A DNA stretch of 5,439 nt from Phycisphaerales bacterium (GTDB taxonomy: Bacteria; Planctomycetota; Phycisphaerae; Phycisphaerales; UBA1924). Below, in pieces: positions 1 to 5,325 of this stretch. Position 1 is the first letter of the stretch. Each line of letters opens with the position of its first letter. Under the pieces are notes generated by a model. That model saw only the letters and a list, made by a program, of their open reading frames with translations, ran no database searches and was not told the DNA's origin. The stretch spans positions 1-5,439 of the forward strand of contig JALOQT010000088.1 of assembly GCA_025453375.1 (NCBI GenBank), in the 5' to 3' direction. The translations under genes and the position numbers were made by a program.

Positions 1-141
1 GCGTCGGGCGATGAGAATTTGGGCAGAGGTCAGGGGGCCCACGAGGCCGCTGGGGTGCGGCGGACGGCTTGCGGCTGGGCTGGATCGGGCTTGCTGCTGC
101 TTGCTGCCCGATGCCTGATGCCTTCTTCGCACTGCAACGCA
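1..141. other. Left-edge stretch with no supportable gene
   Basis: I see no start codon with a ribosome binding site and no protein family signature here. One plus-strand frame is open from the edge to 180, but it runs straight through the terminator hairpin and its translation resembles nothing I know. The stretch contains a perfect tandem heptamer, GATGCCT twice (110-123), and two CTTGCTG words (90-96 and 100-106). It is probably spacer DNA beyond the 3' end of the first PA14-like gene. Confidence 0.5.
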
Positions 142-171
142 CAACGCCCGGCGCGTGGGCGCCGGGCGTTG
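142..171 (-). terminator. Hairpin terminator of the downstream PA14-like gene
   Basis: A perfect inverted repeat has 13-bp arms (CAACGCCCGGCGC at 142-154 and its complement at 159-171) around a 4-nt loop. It begins 29 bp after the stop codon of the minus-strand gene ending at 201. Almost the same hairpin follows the paralogous gene (1347-1375), which supports a 3'-end function. There is no U-run after the stem on either strand, so it is not a textbook Rho-independent terminator. It may stop transcription by stem strength alone or act as an mRNA 3'-end stabiliser. Confidence 0.7.
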
Positions 172-200
172 GGTGATTGATCAGATGGTGAAACGTGGGT

Positions 201-896
201 TTAGCGAGCGCGGCGGCGGCGAGCAATCGTCAACCCGCCGAGGCCCAGGAGCGCTGCGGCGCCGGGGGTCGGGATCTTGTAGAGCTCGTTGTTGACGCTG
301 CCCAGCACGTGGAAGCCACCGGGGTTGCCGGCGTTGGTCCACTTGACCTGCAGGTCGGCCTCGCCGCTGCCGTTGAAGTAGACGATTTCGATCGGGTAGA
401 GGCCGGCCTGGGCGAAGGTGGCCCAGCCCTGGGTCTCGCCCTTGTCGCGGCTGCCGATGAACTCGGCGATGGTCTGGCCGCCGATCTTGAGGCGGAAGCC
501 ATCGTCGCTGAGGACCTTGAAGTCATACTGGCCGGGGTTGCGGATGGCGATGAAGCCGGTGTACTTGTAGATGGTGTCGGTGTTGGCCTGATTGCCGGCG
601 GAGGCGGGGGTGATCATCGTCGAGAAGTCCAGGAAGGACGAGACGGTGCCGACCTGCTCACTGGTGGTCTGGTCGATGCGGGAGGTCATGTAGGTGAAGT
701 TGGCGGCGTTCTGACTGATCCACATGTCGGCCCAGGGGATGTCGTTGACATGCTTGAAGTAGCCCATGCCGTTGAGGCCGGTGGCGGCGCCGGTGGGTGC
801 CGGGCCGACGCGCTTGCTGACGGGCACGTTGACGCTGGTGGCGAGGGCCGAACCGGCGGTGAGGGCGATGGCGAGTGCGGCGAGGGTGAGTTTCAT
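201..896 (-). CDS. Secreted PA14-like domain protein with PEP-CTERM-type sorting tail (paralogue A)
   Basis: This is a 231-residue exported protein of unknown specific role. Residues 1-19 form a signal peptide (Lys at position 3, hydrophobic Leu/Ala core, SALA cleavage box). Residues about 40-205 look like a compact PA14-type beta domain, a fold often linked to carbohydrate or surface binding. The marks are GQYDFKVLSDDGFRLKIGG at 122-140 (the PA14 SDDG turn is 130-133) and GLYPIEIVYFNGSGEADLQV at 165-184. Residues 209-231 are a PTPGA motif, a short hydrophobic segment and RRRRAR, the three-part layout of PEP-CTERM/exosortase substrates. There is no cysteine. The ATG at 896 was chosen because it opens the signal peptide and has AAGGA 7 nt upstream; the frame stays open to 1091, but that extension would bury the signal peptide. 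The neighbour at 1411-2103 is a clear paralogue. Domain and sorting tail are fairly secure; ligand and function are unknown. Confidence 0.85.
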   Translation of the reverse strand: MKLTLAALAIALTAGSALATSVNVPVSKRVGPAPTGAATGLNGMGYFKHVNDIPWADMWISQNAANFTYMTSRIDQTTSEQVGTVSSFLDFSTMITPASAGNQANTDTIYKYTGFIAIRNPGQYDFKVLSDDGFRLKIGGQTIAEFIGSRDKGETQGWATFAQAGLYPIEIVYFNGSGEADLQVKWTNAGNPGGFHVLGSVNNELYKIPTPGAAALLGLGGLTIARRRRAR

Positions 897-901
897 GCGT
901 G

Positions 902-908
902 CTTCCTT
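902..908 (-). promoter_or_regulatory. Ribosome binding site fixing the paralogue A start
   Basis: On the minus strand this reads AAGGAAG, with AAGGA ending 7 nt before the ATG at 896. It settles the start in favour of the signal-peptide methionine over the upstream in-frame start at 1091. Confidence 0.7.
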
Positions 909-1105
909 CTGTCTGTCAACCAGTCCGACGACGAGTTCTCGAGCGCTGAACGGCATGGATCTGAACGCCAGACCATTGCCGCCAAGCCGCGCCGAGCGCG
1001 CTGTCGATGAGCCGAGCGAACGAGCCGCCGAGCCCACCGAAGAGAACGTACCACGATCGTGAGCGACGTGCCGCTTTGAAGTGGCGAACATGCGGGAATC
1101 TTCGT

Positions 1106-1120
1106 GTTTTGCTGCAAAAC
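1106..1120. promoter_or_regulatory. Operator-like perfect inverted repeat
   Basis: GTTTTGC and GCAAAAC are perfect 7-bp arms around a single T. The site lies about 210 bp upstream of the paralogue A start codon and is followed on the plus strand by a run of six C. Size and symmetry fit a dimeric regulator site, but no regulator or promoter is identified. A chance palindrome is possible. Confidence 0.25.
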
Positions 1121-1180
1121 CCCCCGATTCGGGATTGAACTTGGGGGAGCGCGCCCCGTGATTGCGGGGTGGGATTTGGG

Positions 1181-1229
1181 GACTTGAGACGTGAGACGTC
1201 AGACTTGAGACGTGAGACGTGAGATGTGA
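1181..1229. repeat. Array of seven tandem GACGTGA-like heptamers
   Basis: Seven contiguous 7-nt units read GACTTGA, GACGTGA, GACGTCA, GACTTGA, GACGTGA, GACGTGA, GATGTGA (consensus GACGTGA). Only a few positions vary. The array abuts the palindromic module at 1232-1296. A shorter array that also ends GACGTGA, GATGTGA and also precedes the same module lies at 5365-5392, so the two are copies of one dispersed compound element. It lies wholly in intergenic DNA. Confidence 0.85.
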
Positions 1230-1231
1230 GA

Positions 1232-1296
1232 CACCCTCATCCGCCTTCGCTCGCTTGACGCTCGCTTGGCACCTTCTCCCGCGGGGCGGGAGAAGG
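1232..1296. repeat. Palindromic dispersed repeat module (REP-like), copy 1
   Basis: The module starts with CACCCTCATCCGCCTTCG (1232-1249), repeated exactly at 5401-5418. It continues with a direct repeat of CGCTCGCTTG (1248-1257 and 1259-1268). It closes with a strong hairpin: CCTTCTCCCGC (1272-1282), loop GGG, and its perfect complement (1286-1296). CCCTCATCC...CTTCTCCCG...CGGGAGAAGG elements resemble intergenic REP-type palindromes that I recall from several high-GC bacteria. It lies between the paralogue A promoter region and the paralogue B terminator. It could add a transcription stop or mRNA 3' structure, but I have no direct evidence for that. Confidence 0.75.
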
Positions 1297-1320
1297 AATA
1301 GCGCGGTGCGTGTACGAATG

Positions 1321-1341
1321 ACTCGTCACTCGTCACTCGGG
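1321..1341. repeat. Short tandem heptamer ACTCGTC (about 2.7 units)
   Basis: ACTCGTC, ACTCGTC, ACTCGGG lie in tandem just right of the palindromic module and 6 bp before the terminator hairpin of paralogue B. The unit length, 7 nt, is the same as in the array on the other side of the module. On the opposite strand the unit reads GACGAGT, which shares GACG with GACGTGA. Confidence 0.65.
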
Positions 1342-1346
1342 AATGA

Positions 1347-1375
1347 CAACGCCCGGCGCGTGGCGCCGGGCGTTG
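1347..1375 (-). terminator. Hairpin terminator of paralogue B
   Basis: Perfect 13-bp arms (CAACGCCCGGCGC at 1347-1359 and its complement at 1363-1375) enclose a 3-nt loop GTG. The hairpin begins 35 bp after the stop codon of the gene ending at 1411. The arms are identical to those of the hairpin at 142-171; only the loop differs (GTG against GTGG). No U-run follows. Confidence 0.7.
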
Positions 1376-1410
1376 GGGATCATGCGAAGATGTTGAGCCG
1401 TTCGGCCGGA

Positions 1411-2103
1411 TTAGGCGCGGCGGCGGCGGGCGGCGACGAGGCCGCCGAGGCCCAGGAGGGCGGCGGCGCCGGGGGTGGGGATGTAGAGGTTGGGCTTGGC
1501 CAGGAGGACGAAGGGGTCGCTCGTGCCGGCACGCTTGTACTCGATCTTGAGTTCACCCTTGACGGCGGCGTTGAAGTAGACGATTTCGATGGGGTAGAGG
1601 CCGCGCTGGGTGAAGGTGGCCCAGCCGTTGGTGGTGGCGCTGCCGCGCTCGCCATCGAACTTGGCGATGGACTGGTTGCCGATCTTCATTTCGAAGCCGT
1701 CATCGCTGGTGATCTTGAAGTCATACTGGCCGGCGGTGGGGATGGCGATGGCGCCGGTGAACTTGTAGGCCATCCAGTCGCCGATGGCGTTCTTCTGGGC
1801 GGTGGTGAGGGGGGTGTTGTCTGGCGAGCCGACCCAGTTGCCGACGGTGTTGGTCTCGTGGAGGTTGTTGTAGTCGAACTTCATGGCGGTGAAGTTGACG
1901 AGGGTGGGCTTGGTGGCGATGGTCTGACGAGCCTCGGCCAGCGTGTTGACGCTGGTGGTGGTGCGGTAGCCCATGGCGACCAGGCCGGTGCCGGGGGTGG
2001 CCGGGACGTTGCCGAGGCGTGTCGACGAGGGGACGTTGACGCTGGTGGCCAGCGCGCTGCCGGCGAGGGCGGCGACAGACAGAACGGCGAGAAGACGATT
2101 CAT
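1411..2103 (-). CDS. Secreted PA14-like domain protein with PEP-CTERM-type sorting tail (paralogue B)
   Basis: This is a 230-residue exported protein, paralogous to the one at 201-896 and only one residue shorter. Residues 1-19 are a signal peptide ending SALA. The mature start, ATSVNVP, is identical to that of the paralogue. The PA14-like core includes GQYDFKITSDDGFEMKIGNQ (125-144) and GWATFTQRGLYPIEIVYFN (160-178). The region between about 40 and 110 diverges strongly from paralogue A and may carry specificity. The tail from about 208 reads IPTPGAAALLGLGG and ends ARRRRA, the hydrophobic-plus-basic layout of exosortase substrates. There is no cysteine. The ATG at 2103 opens the signal peptide and has AGGAG 6 nt upstream; the frame stays open to 2259, but that part has no coding character. 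It has its own terminator and a candidate promoter, so it is probably monocistronic. Function is unknown beyond likely surface location. Confidence 0.85.
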   Translation of the reverse strand: MNRLLAVLSVAALAGSALATSVNVPSSTRLGNVPATPGTGLVAMGYRTTTSVNTLAEARQTIATKPTLVNFTAMKFDYNNLHETNTVGNWVGSPDNTPLTTAQKNAIGDWMAYKFTGAIAIPTAGQYDFKITSDDGFEMKIGNQSIAKFDGERGSATTNGWATFTQRGLYPIEIVYFNAAVKGELKIEYKRAGTSDPFVLLAKPNLYIPTPGAAALLGLGGLVAARRRRA

Positions 2104-2109
2104 GGACAA

Positions 2110-2114
2110 CTCCT
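2110..2114 (-). promoter_or_regulatory. Ribosome binding site fixing the paralogue B start
   Basis: On the minus strand this reads AGGAG, 6 nt before the ATG at 2103. It is the best Shine-Dalgarno match in the window and sets the start at the signal-peptide methionine. Confidence 0.75.
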
Positions 2115-2207
2115 GCAAGAGAGAAATCGGTGCGCCCGTCAAGGCGCTACAACACACGCGACTCGGCGGACACCTAAACGGATGAGGTGAACGCCTCAAC
2201 GCGATGG

Positions 2208-2235
2208 AGATTACCGACGGCTGCTCGCGCGTCAA
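2208..2235 (-). promoter_or_regulatory. Candidate promoter of paralogue B
   Basis: On the minus strand TTGACG (2235-2230; 5 of 6 to the sigma-70 -35 consensus) is separated by 16 bp from TAATCT (2213-2208; weak -10, 3 of 6). It would give a leader of roughly 100 nt before the ATG at 2103. It is the best pair I found in this spacer, but the -10 match is poor and planctomycete promoters are not well described by this consensus. Confidence 0.25.
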
Positions 2236-2272
2236 GCGATGGGGGGCGGGTTCGCGCAAACTGACTGGAATC

Positions 2273-2287
2273 TTCAGATTTTCTGAA
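2273..2287. promoter_or_regulatory. Small AT-rich inverted repeat upstream of the candidate promoter
   Basis: TTCAGA (2273-2278) and TCTGAA (2282-2287) form a perfect 6-bp inverted repeat around TTT, about 38 bp upstream of the candidate -35 of paralogue B. It could be a regulator site. It could equally be the 3' end of the ppk transcript or chance. Confidence 0.2.
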
Positions 2288-2344
2288 CGCCTTTTGAGAA
2301 CCTGGCGGACGATGAATGTTTTGGACGTTCTTGTATGGCGATTG

Positions 2345-2440
2345 CACCCTGAATCAGGGGGTGGGTTGGTGATGTATGGGCGTGGCTGCCGCGCGGGGTG
2401 TGCGGCGTGGGGTGGTGGTGCGTGGGGACGGGGCGAGGCG
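2345..2440 (-). terminator. C-rich 3' region and weak hairpin after ppk1
   Basis: No strong hairpin follows the ppk1 stop at 2457. On the minus-strand transcript the first about 100 nt are markedly C-rich, with clusters such as CACCACCACCCCACG, and end at a small hairpin (CCCTGA 2347-2352, TCAGGG 2354-2359, one base between). C-rich, G-poor RNA is what Rho loads on, so Rho-dependent termination is a reasonable but unproven reading. Confidence 0.25.
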
Positions 2441-2456
2441 AAAGGTGGATCGCTGG

Positions 2457-4832
2457 TCAGGCGCCCAGCGTCGCGTGCTGCACGGTCTGGCGCATGAGCG
2501 ATTCGAAGGTGCCCAAGGCCTCGGCGGATTTGGCGGGGGCGTCGGGGCGGGGCGTCAGTTGGGTGTAGTGGCCGTCGGGGCCGAGCGTCCAGGCGTTGCG
2601 CCGGTCTTCGAGCATGATCTGGAGCATGTGCAGCAGCTTCCCGCGGGCCTGGGGGTCGTAGACCGGGCAGGCGGCTTCGACGCGGCCGTCGAGGTTGCGG
2701 CTCATCCAGTCGGCGCTGGCGATGTACCAGTCACCCTTGAGCGGCTCGGCCTGGCCGGCGCCGAAGTAGAAGAGGCGCGAGTGCTCGAGGAAGCGGCCGA
2801 TGACGCTGCTGACGCGGATGTTCTCGCTGAGGCCGGGCACGCCCGGGCGCAGGCAGCAGAAGCCGCGGACGATCAGATCGATCTGCACGCCGGCGGCGGA
2901 GGCTTCGTAGAGCGCATCGGTGACTTCGCGATCCTCCATCGCGTTCATCTTGGCGATGATGCGGCCGCCGACGGGGCTTTCACCCTTGGCGAAGGCCTTG
3001 GCGATGGCGATCTCGCGGTTGATCAGTTCGATGAAGCGGCGCTTCATCGTGCGGGGGGCGACCAGCAGGCTGTTGTAGTCGGTCTTGAAGCTGCGGCCGG
3101 TCAGCAGGTTGAAGAGGTGCACTGCATCCTGGGTGATACGCGGGTCGCACGTGAAGAGGCCAAGGTCGGTGTAGAGCCCGGCGGTGGCGGGGTTGTAGTT
3201 GCCGGTGCCCAGGTGGGCGTAGGTGCGTAGGGCGCCTTCTTCGCGACGGACGACCAGGGCGGCTTTGCAGTGCGTCTTGAGGCCGACGACGCCGTAGGCC
3301 ACGTGGACGCCGGCCTTTTCCAGGAGCTGGGCGAGTTTGACGTTGCGGCTTTCGTCAAAGCGGGCGCGGAGCTCGACGAGGCAGGCGACTTGCTTGCCGC
3401 TCTCGGCGGCTTTGATCAGGTGGGCGACGAAGGGGCTTTCGCGGCTGGTGCGATAGATCGTCTGCTTGATGGCCAGGACGTTTGGGTCGGTCGCGGCTTC
3501 GGCGATGAAGCGCTGGGCGGAGTGCTCGAAGGACTCGTAGGGGTGATGAACGAGGATGTCACCGCGGCGGATTTCGTCGAAGATGCTGCGGCCTGACTCG
3601 CGCAGGCGCGCGGGGATGACGGGCGTCCAGGGCTTGTGCTTGAGATCGGGGCGGGGCAGGTCGGCGATTTCAAAGACGCTGCGGAAGTCGACGAGGCCCT
3701 GCAGTGGGTCGACGTCGTCGGTGGTCAGTTCGAGCACTTCGGTGAGCTGGCGAAGCAGGCGGGGCGAGGCCTCACGCGGGACTTCCAGGCGGACGACGGG
3801 CGCGAACTTGCGGCGGTGCAGGGATTGCTGCACTTCTTCCAGCAGAGTGTTCTCGCCCATGTCGTCGCGGTCGTCTTCGACTGTCTCGGCGGCGCGGGTG
3901 ACGCGGAAGGGCATGACTTCGACGATCTCGCAGCCCGGGAAGACCATGTCGAGGTTGGCGGCGAGGATCTCCCAGAGCTGGACGAACTTGCCGCGGCCGG
4001 ATGGAGCGGCGGGGGTCGATGGGCGAGCAGGCGTCGATGCTGACGTGGAGACCGGCGCGGCTTCGGGCACGCGAATCCACGAGCGCATGCCGGTCGGCAC
4101 TTTGATGCGGGCGAAGACCGGTTCGGCCAGGGGCGCGGCGTCGGCCTTGTCATCGCGCGGGTTGCGGGCTTCGCGCACCAGCACCGCGAGGTTGGCCGAC
4201 AGGTTGGAGATGAAGGGGAAGCGGTGGCCTTCGTCAACAGCCAGGGGCGTGACGACGGGGAAGACGTTGTGCTCGAACCAGGCATCGATGCGTGAACGTT
4301 CGGCGCTGGAGAGCTCGGCGTATTTCAGCAGGTCGATGCCTTCGCGGCGGAGGGCGGGGCGGATCTGGCGCTCGAAGCAGTCGGCCTGCTGCTCTTCGAG
4401 ATGCTCGAAGGTGGAGCGGATGGTCAGGAGCATGTGCTCCGGCGTGACGCCGCCGATTTCTTCGCGGTCCGGGTCGGTGTGTGACTCGCGCGCGGCGAGC
4501 CAGAAGCCGACGCGCTTCATGACGAACTCATCGAGGTTGCTGGTGAAGATGCCGAGGAACTTGACGCGCTCCAGCAGGGGCATGTCGTCATCAAGGGCCT
4601 GGTGCAGCACGCGCGCGTTGAACTGCAGCCAGGAGAGATCGCGGTTGAGGCGCGTCGAGCCTTCGACAACATCCGGGCGGGCGGCGTGGGCGTGCGGAAG
4701 ATCGGCCGCGAGGTTGGTGGGCAAGGGCACGGGCGAGGAATCGGCGTGGGCCTGGCCGTTGGCGGCGCGGGCCGCGCGGCGCGAGGTGGCAGAGGAGGCA
4801 GAGGCGGGGCGAGTTGGGCGGGCCTGACTCAT
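2457..4832 (-). CDS. ppk1: Polyphosphate kinase 1
   Basis: This enzyme reversibly moves the gamma-phosphate of ATP onto long-chain polyphosphate. The 791-residue protein has all four PPK1 domains. The N domain starts at LNRDLSWLQFN (62-72); the head domain runs to about 395. C1 contains HHPYESF (429-435), IYRTSRES (459-466), VELRARFDE (486-494) and GLKTHCK (517-523). C2 contains GRFLEHSRLFYF (679-690). His521 matches the phosphorylated histidine of E. coli PPK (His435), His684 its second essential histidine (His592), and Arg461 and Arg491 the conserved phosphate/Mg-site arginines. It is about 100 residues longer than the E. coli enzyme because of an Ala-rich N-terminal extension (1-58) and an Ala/Pro/Ser/Thr insert near 259-279. 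The ATG at 4832 lies 2 bp beyond the stop of the preceding PTPS-family gene, with AGGA 10 nt upstream. A TTG at 4838 is a possible alternative start. It should be catalytically competent. Confidence 0.96.
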   Translation of the reverse strand: MSQARPTRPASASSATSRRAARAANGQAHADSSPVPLPTNLAADLPHAHAARPDVVEGSTRLNRDLSWLQFNARVLHQALDDDMPLLERVKFLGIFTSNLDEFVMKRVGFWLAARESHTDPDREEIGGVTPEHMLLTIRSTFEHLEEQQADCFERQIRPALRREGIDLLKYAELSSAERSRIDAWFEHNVFPVVTPLAVDEGHRFPFISNLSANLAVLVREARNPRDDKADAAPLAEPVFARIKVPTGMRSWIRVPEAAPVSTSASTPARPSTPAAPSGRGKFVQLWEILAANLDMVFPGCEIVEVMPFRVTRAAETVEDDRDDMGENTLLEEVQQSLHRRKFAPVVRLEVPREASPRLLRQLTEVLELTTDDVDPLQGLVDFRSVFEIADLPRPDLKHKPWTPVIPARLRESGRSIFDEIRRGDILVHHPYESFEHSAQRFIAEAATDPNVLAIKQTIYRTSRESPFVAHLIKAAESGKQVACLVELRARFDESRNVKLAQLLEKAGVHVAYGVVGLKTHCKAALVVRREEGALRTYAHLGTGNYNPATAGLYTDLGLFTCDPRITQDAVHLFNLLTGRSFKTDYNSLLVAPRTMKRRFIELINREIAIAKAFAKGESPVGGRIIAKMNAMEDREVTDALYEASAAGVQIDLIVRGFCCLRPGVPGLSENIRVSSVIGRFLEHSRLFYFGAGQAEPLKGDWYIASADWMSRNLDGRVEAACPVYDPQARGKLLHMLQIMLEDRRNAWTLGPDGHYTQLTPRPDAPAKSAEALGTFESLMRQTVQHATLGA

Positions 4833-4834
4833 GT

Positions 4835-5323
4835 TCAACGATTCCTGACTGCTGCGCGACCGGCGGCACGAGGACTGACGGCATCACTGCGAGCGGGTGT
4901 ATAGACCGCGGCGCAGCCGACGGCTTCGGTGACGCGAACCGACTCGACCCAGACCACGGGAGCGACTGGGGCGGCCGATGCGCGACGACGCCGTGAAGAG
5001 GTCTTCGGCTTATCGGGGGTGGAAGTTTGGAGGCGGACCGATAAAGCGTCACAAATATGTCGCGCCACGTGCTCGGCGGTCGGGTTGAGTCCGGATCGGA
5101 AGGGCTCGCAGGCGTTCAGGTTTGCATTGTGGAAGGGTCTGATAACTTCAGCGAGGTGATGCTGGACGTCGTGGAAGTCCAGGAGGAGGCCGTCGGCATC
5201 GAGGGCGTGGCCGGAGAGGGTGACGGTGACGTGCCAGTCATGGCCATGGAGCGGCTCGCGCACGCCGCGGATGAGGATGGCGTGCGCGGCGGAAAACACG
5301 GCCTGCAGTTGAAGGGAGAACAT
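4835..5323 (-). CDS. 6-pyruvoyl-tetrahydropterin synthase / QueD-family protein with altered catalytic residues
   Basis: This 162-residue protein belongs to the family that acts on 7,8-dihydroneopterin triphosphate in queuosine, biopterin or folate pathways. The zinc ligands are His14 (FSAAH), His26 and His28 (LHGHDW). NPTAEH (80-85) and the pterin-binding Glu133 (VRVTE) are also present. The catalytic Cys four residues before HGH in E. coli QueD is Arg22 here. Instead the motif is Glu23-x-x-HGH, as in PTPS-III proteins reported to make 6-hydroxymethyl-dihydropterin for folate. The usual Asp-His pair (PLDHxNL) aligns without gaps to His65-Asn66 (PFHNANL). A Pro/Lys/Arg-rich linker (about 99-122) and a basic tail after 143 make it longer than E. 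coli QueD (about 120 residues). The start is the only start codon in frame up to the window edge. It has no Shine-Dalgarno sequence; the upstream mRNA is C-rich. Family assignment is strong; the exact reaction is open, so I give no gene symbol. Confidence 0.85.
   Translation of the reverse strand: MFSLQLQAVFSAAHAILIRGVREPLHGHDWHVTVTLSGHALDADGLLLDFHDVQHHLAEVIRPFHNANLNACEPFRSGLNPTAEHVARHICDALSVRLQTSTPDKPKTSSRRRRASAAPVAPVVWVESVRVTEAVGCAAVYTPARSDAVSPRAAGRAAVRNR
4843..4846 (-). promoter_or_regulatory. Ribosome binding site of ppk1 inside the upstream gene
   Basis: AGGA on the minus strand lies within the last codons of the PTPS-family gene. It is 10 nt from the ATG at 4832 and only 4 nt from the TTG at 4838. 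The spacing favours the ATG slightly. Either start gives stop-start coupling, because the upstream TGA occupies 4837-4835. Confidence 0.5.
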
Positions 5324-5325
5324 GC

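Larger units (their letters stand above)
897..1180 (-). other. Upstream region of paralogue A, promoter not resolved
   Basis: This 284-bp stretch lies between the paralogue A start codon and the heptamer array. Its promoter must lie here or further upstream, but I could not find a convincing -35/-10 pair. It holds two small palindromes: CACGATCGTG at 1052-1061 and GTTTTGCTGCAAAAC at 1106-1120. The AT-rich second one stands out in this GC-rich DNA and is listed separately. Further on (about 1141-1181) the plus strand is rich in G-runs. Confidence 0.4.

Noticed and set aside
1..180. Plus-strand open frame from the left edge
   Set aside because: It has no recognisable product and runs through the terminator hairpin of paralogue A.
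914..919. Perfect TTGACA (-35 word) on the minus strand before paralogue A
   Set aside because: A -10 at the normal spacing would fall at the start codon, and no good -10 word is there.
195..1010. Gly/Ala/Asp-rich plus-strand open frame opposite paralogue A (and a similar one at 1219-2190 opposite paralogue B)
   Set aside because: Low-complexity translation, passes through repeats and hairpins, and the opposite strand has a signal peptide, PA14 core and ribosome site.
897..1091. In-frame N-terminal extension of paralogue A (and 2104-2259 for paralogue B)
   Set aside because: The extension would place the signal peptide in the interior; both signal-peptide methionines have good Shine-Dalgarno sites and the extensions share no similarity.
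1181..1341. Possible CRISPR array
   Set aside because: Units are 7 nt, contiguous and degenerate, with no spacers of constant length and no cas genes.
2357..2437. Possible second G-quadruplex in the ppk1-paralogue B spacer
   Set aside because: The G-runs are separated by loops of 10 or more bases, outside the usual pattern; the strand bias fits a C-rich transcript end better.
3556..4827. Long plus-strand open frame (423 codons) antisense to ppk1
   Set aside because: Its translation is Arg/Ser-rich with no domain. It lies opposite a full-length, highly conserved ppk1 and is explained by high GC at third positions.
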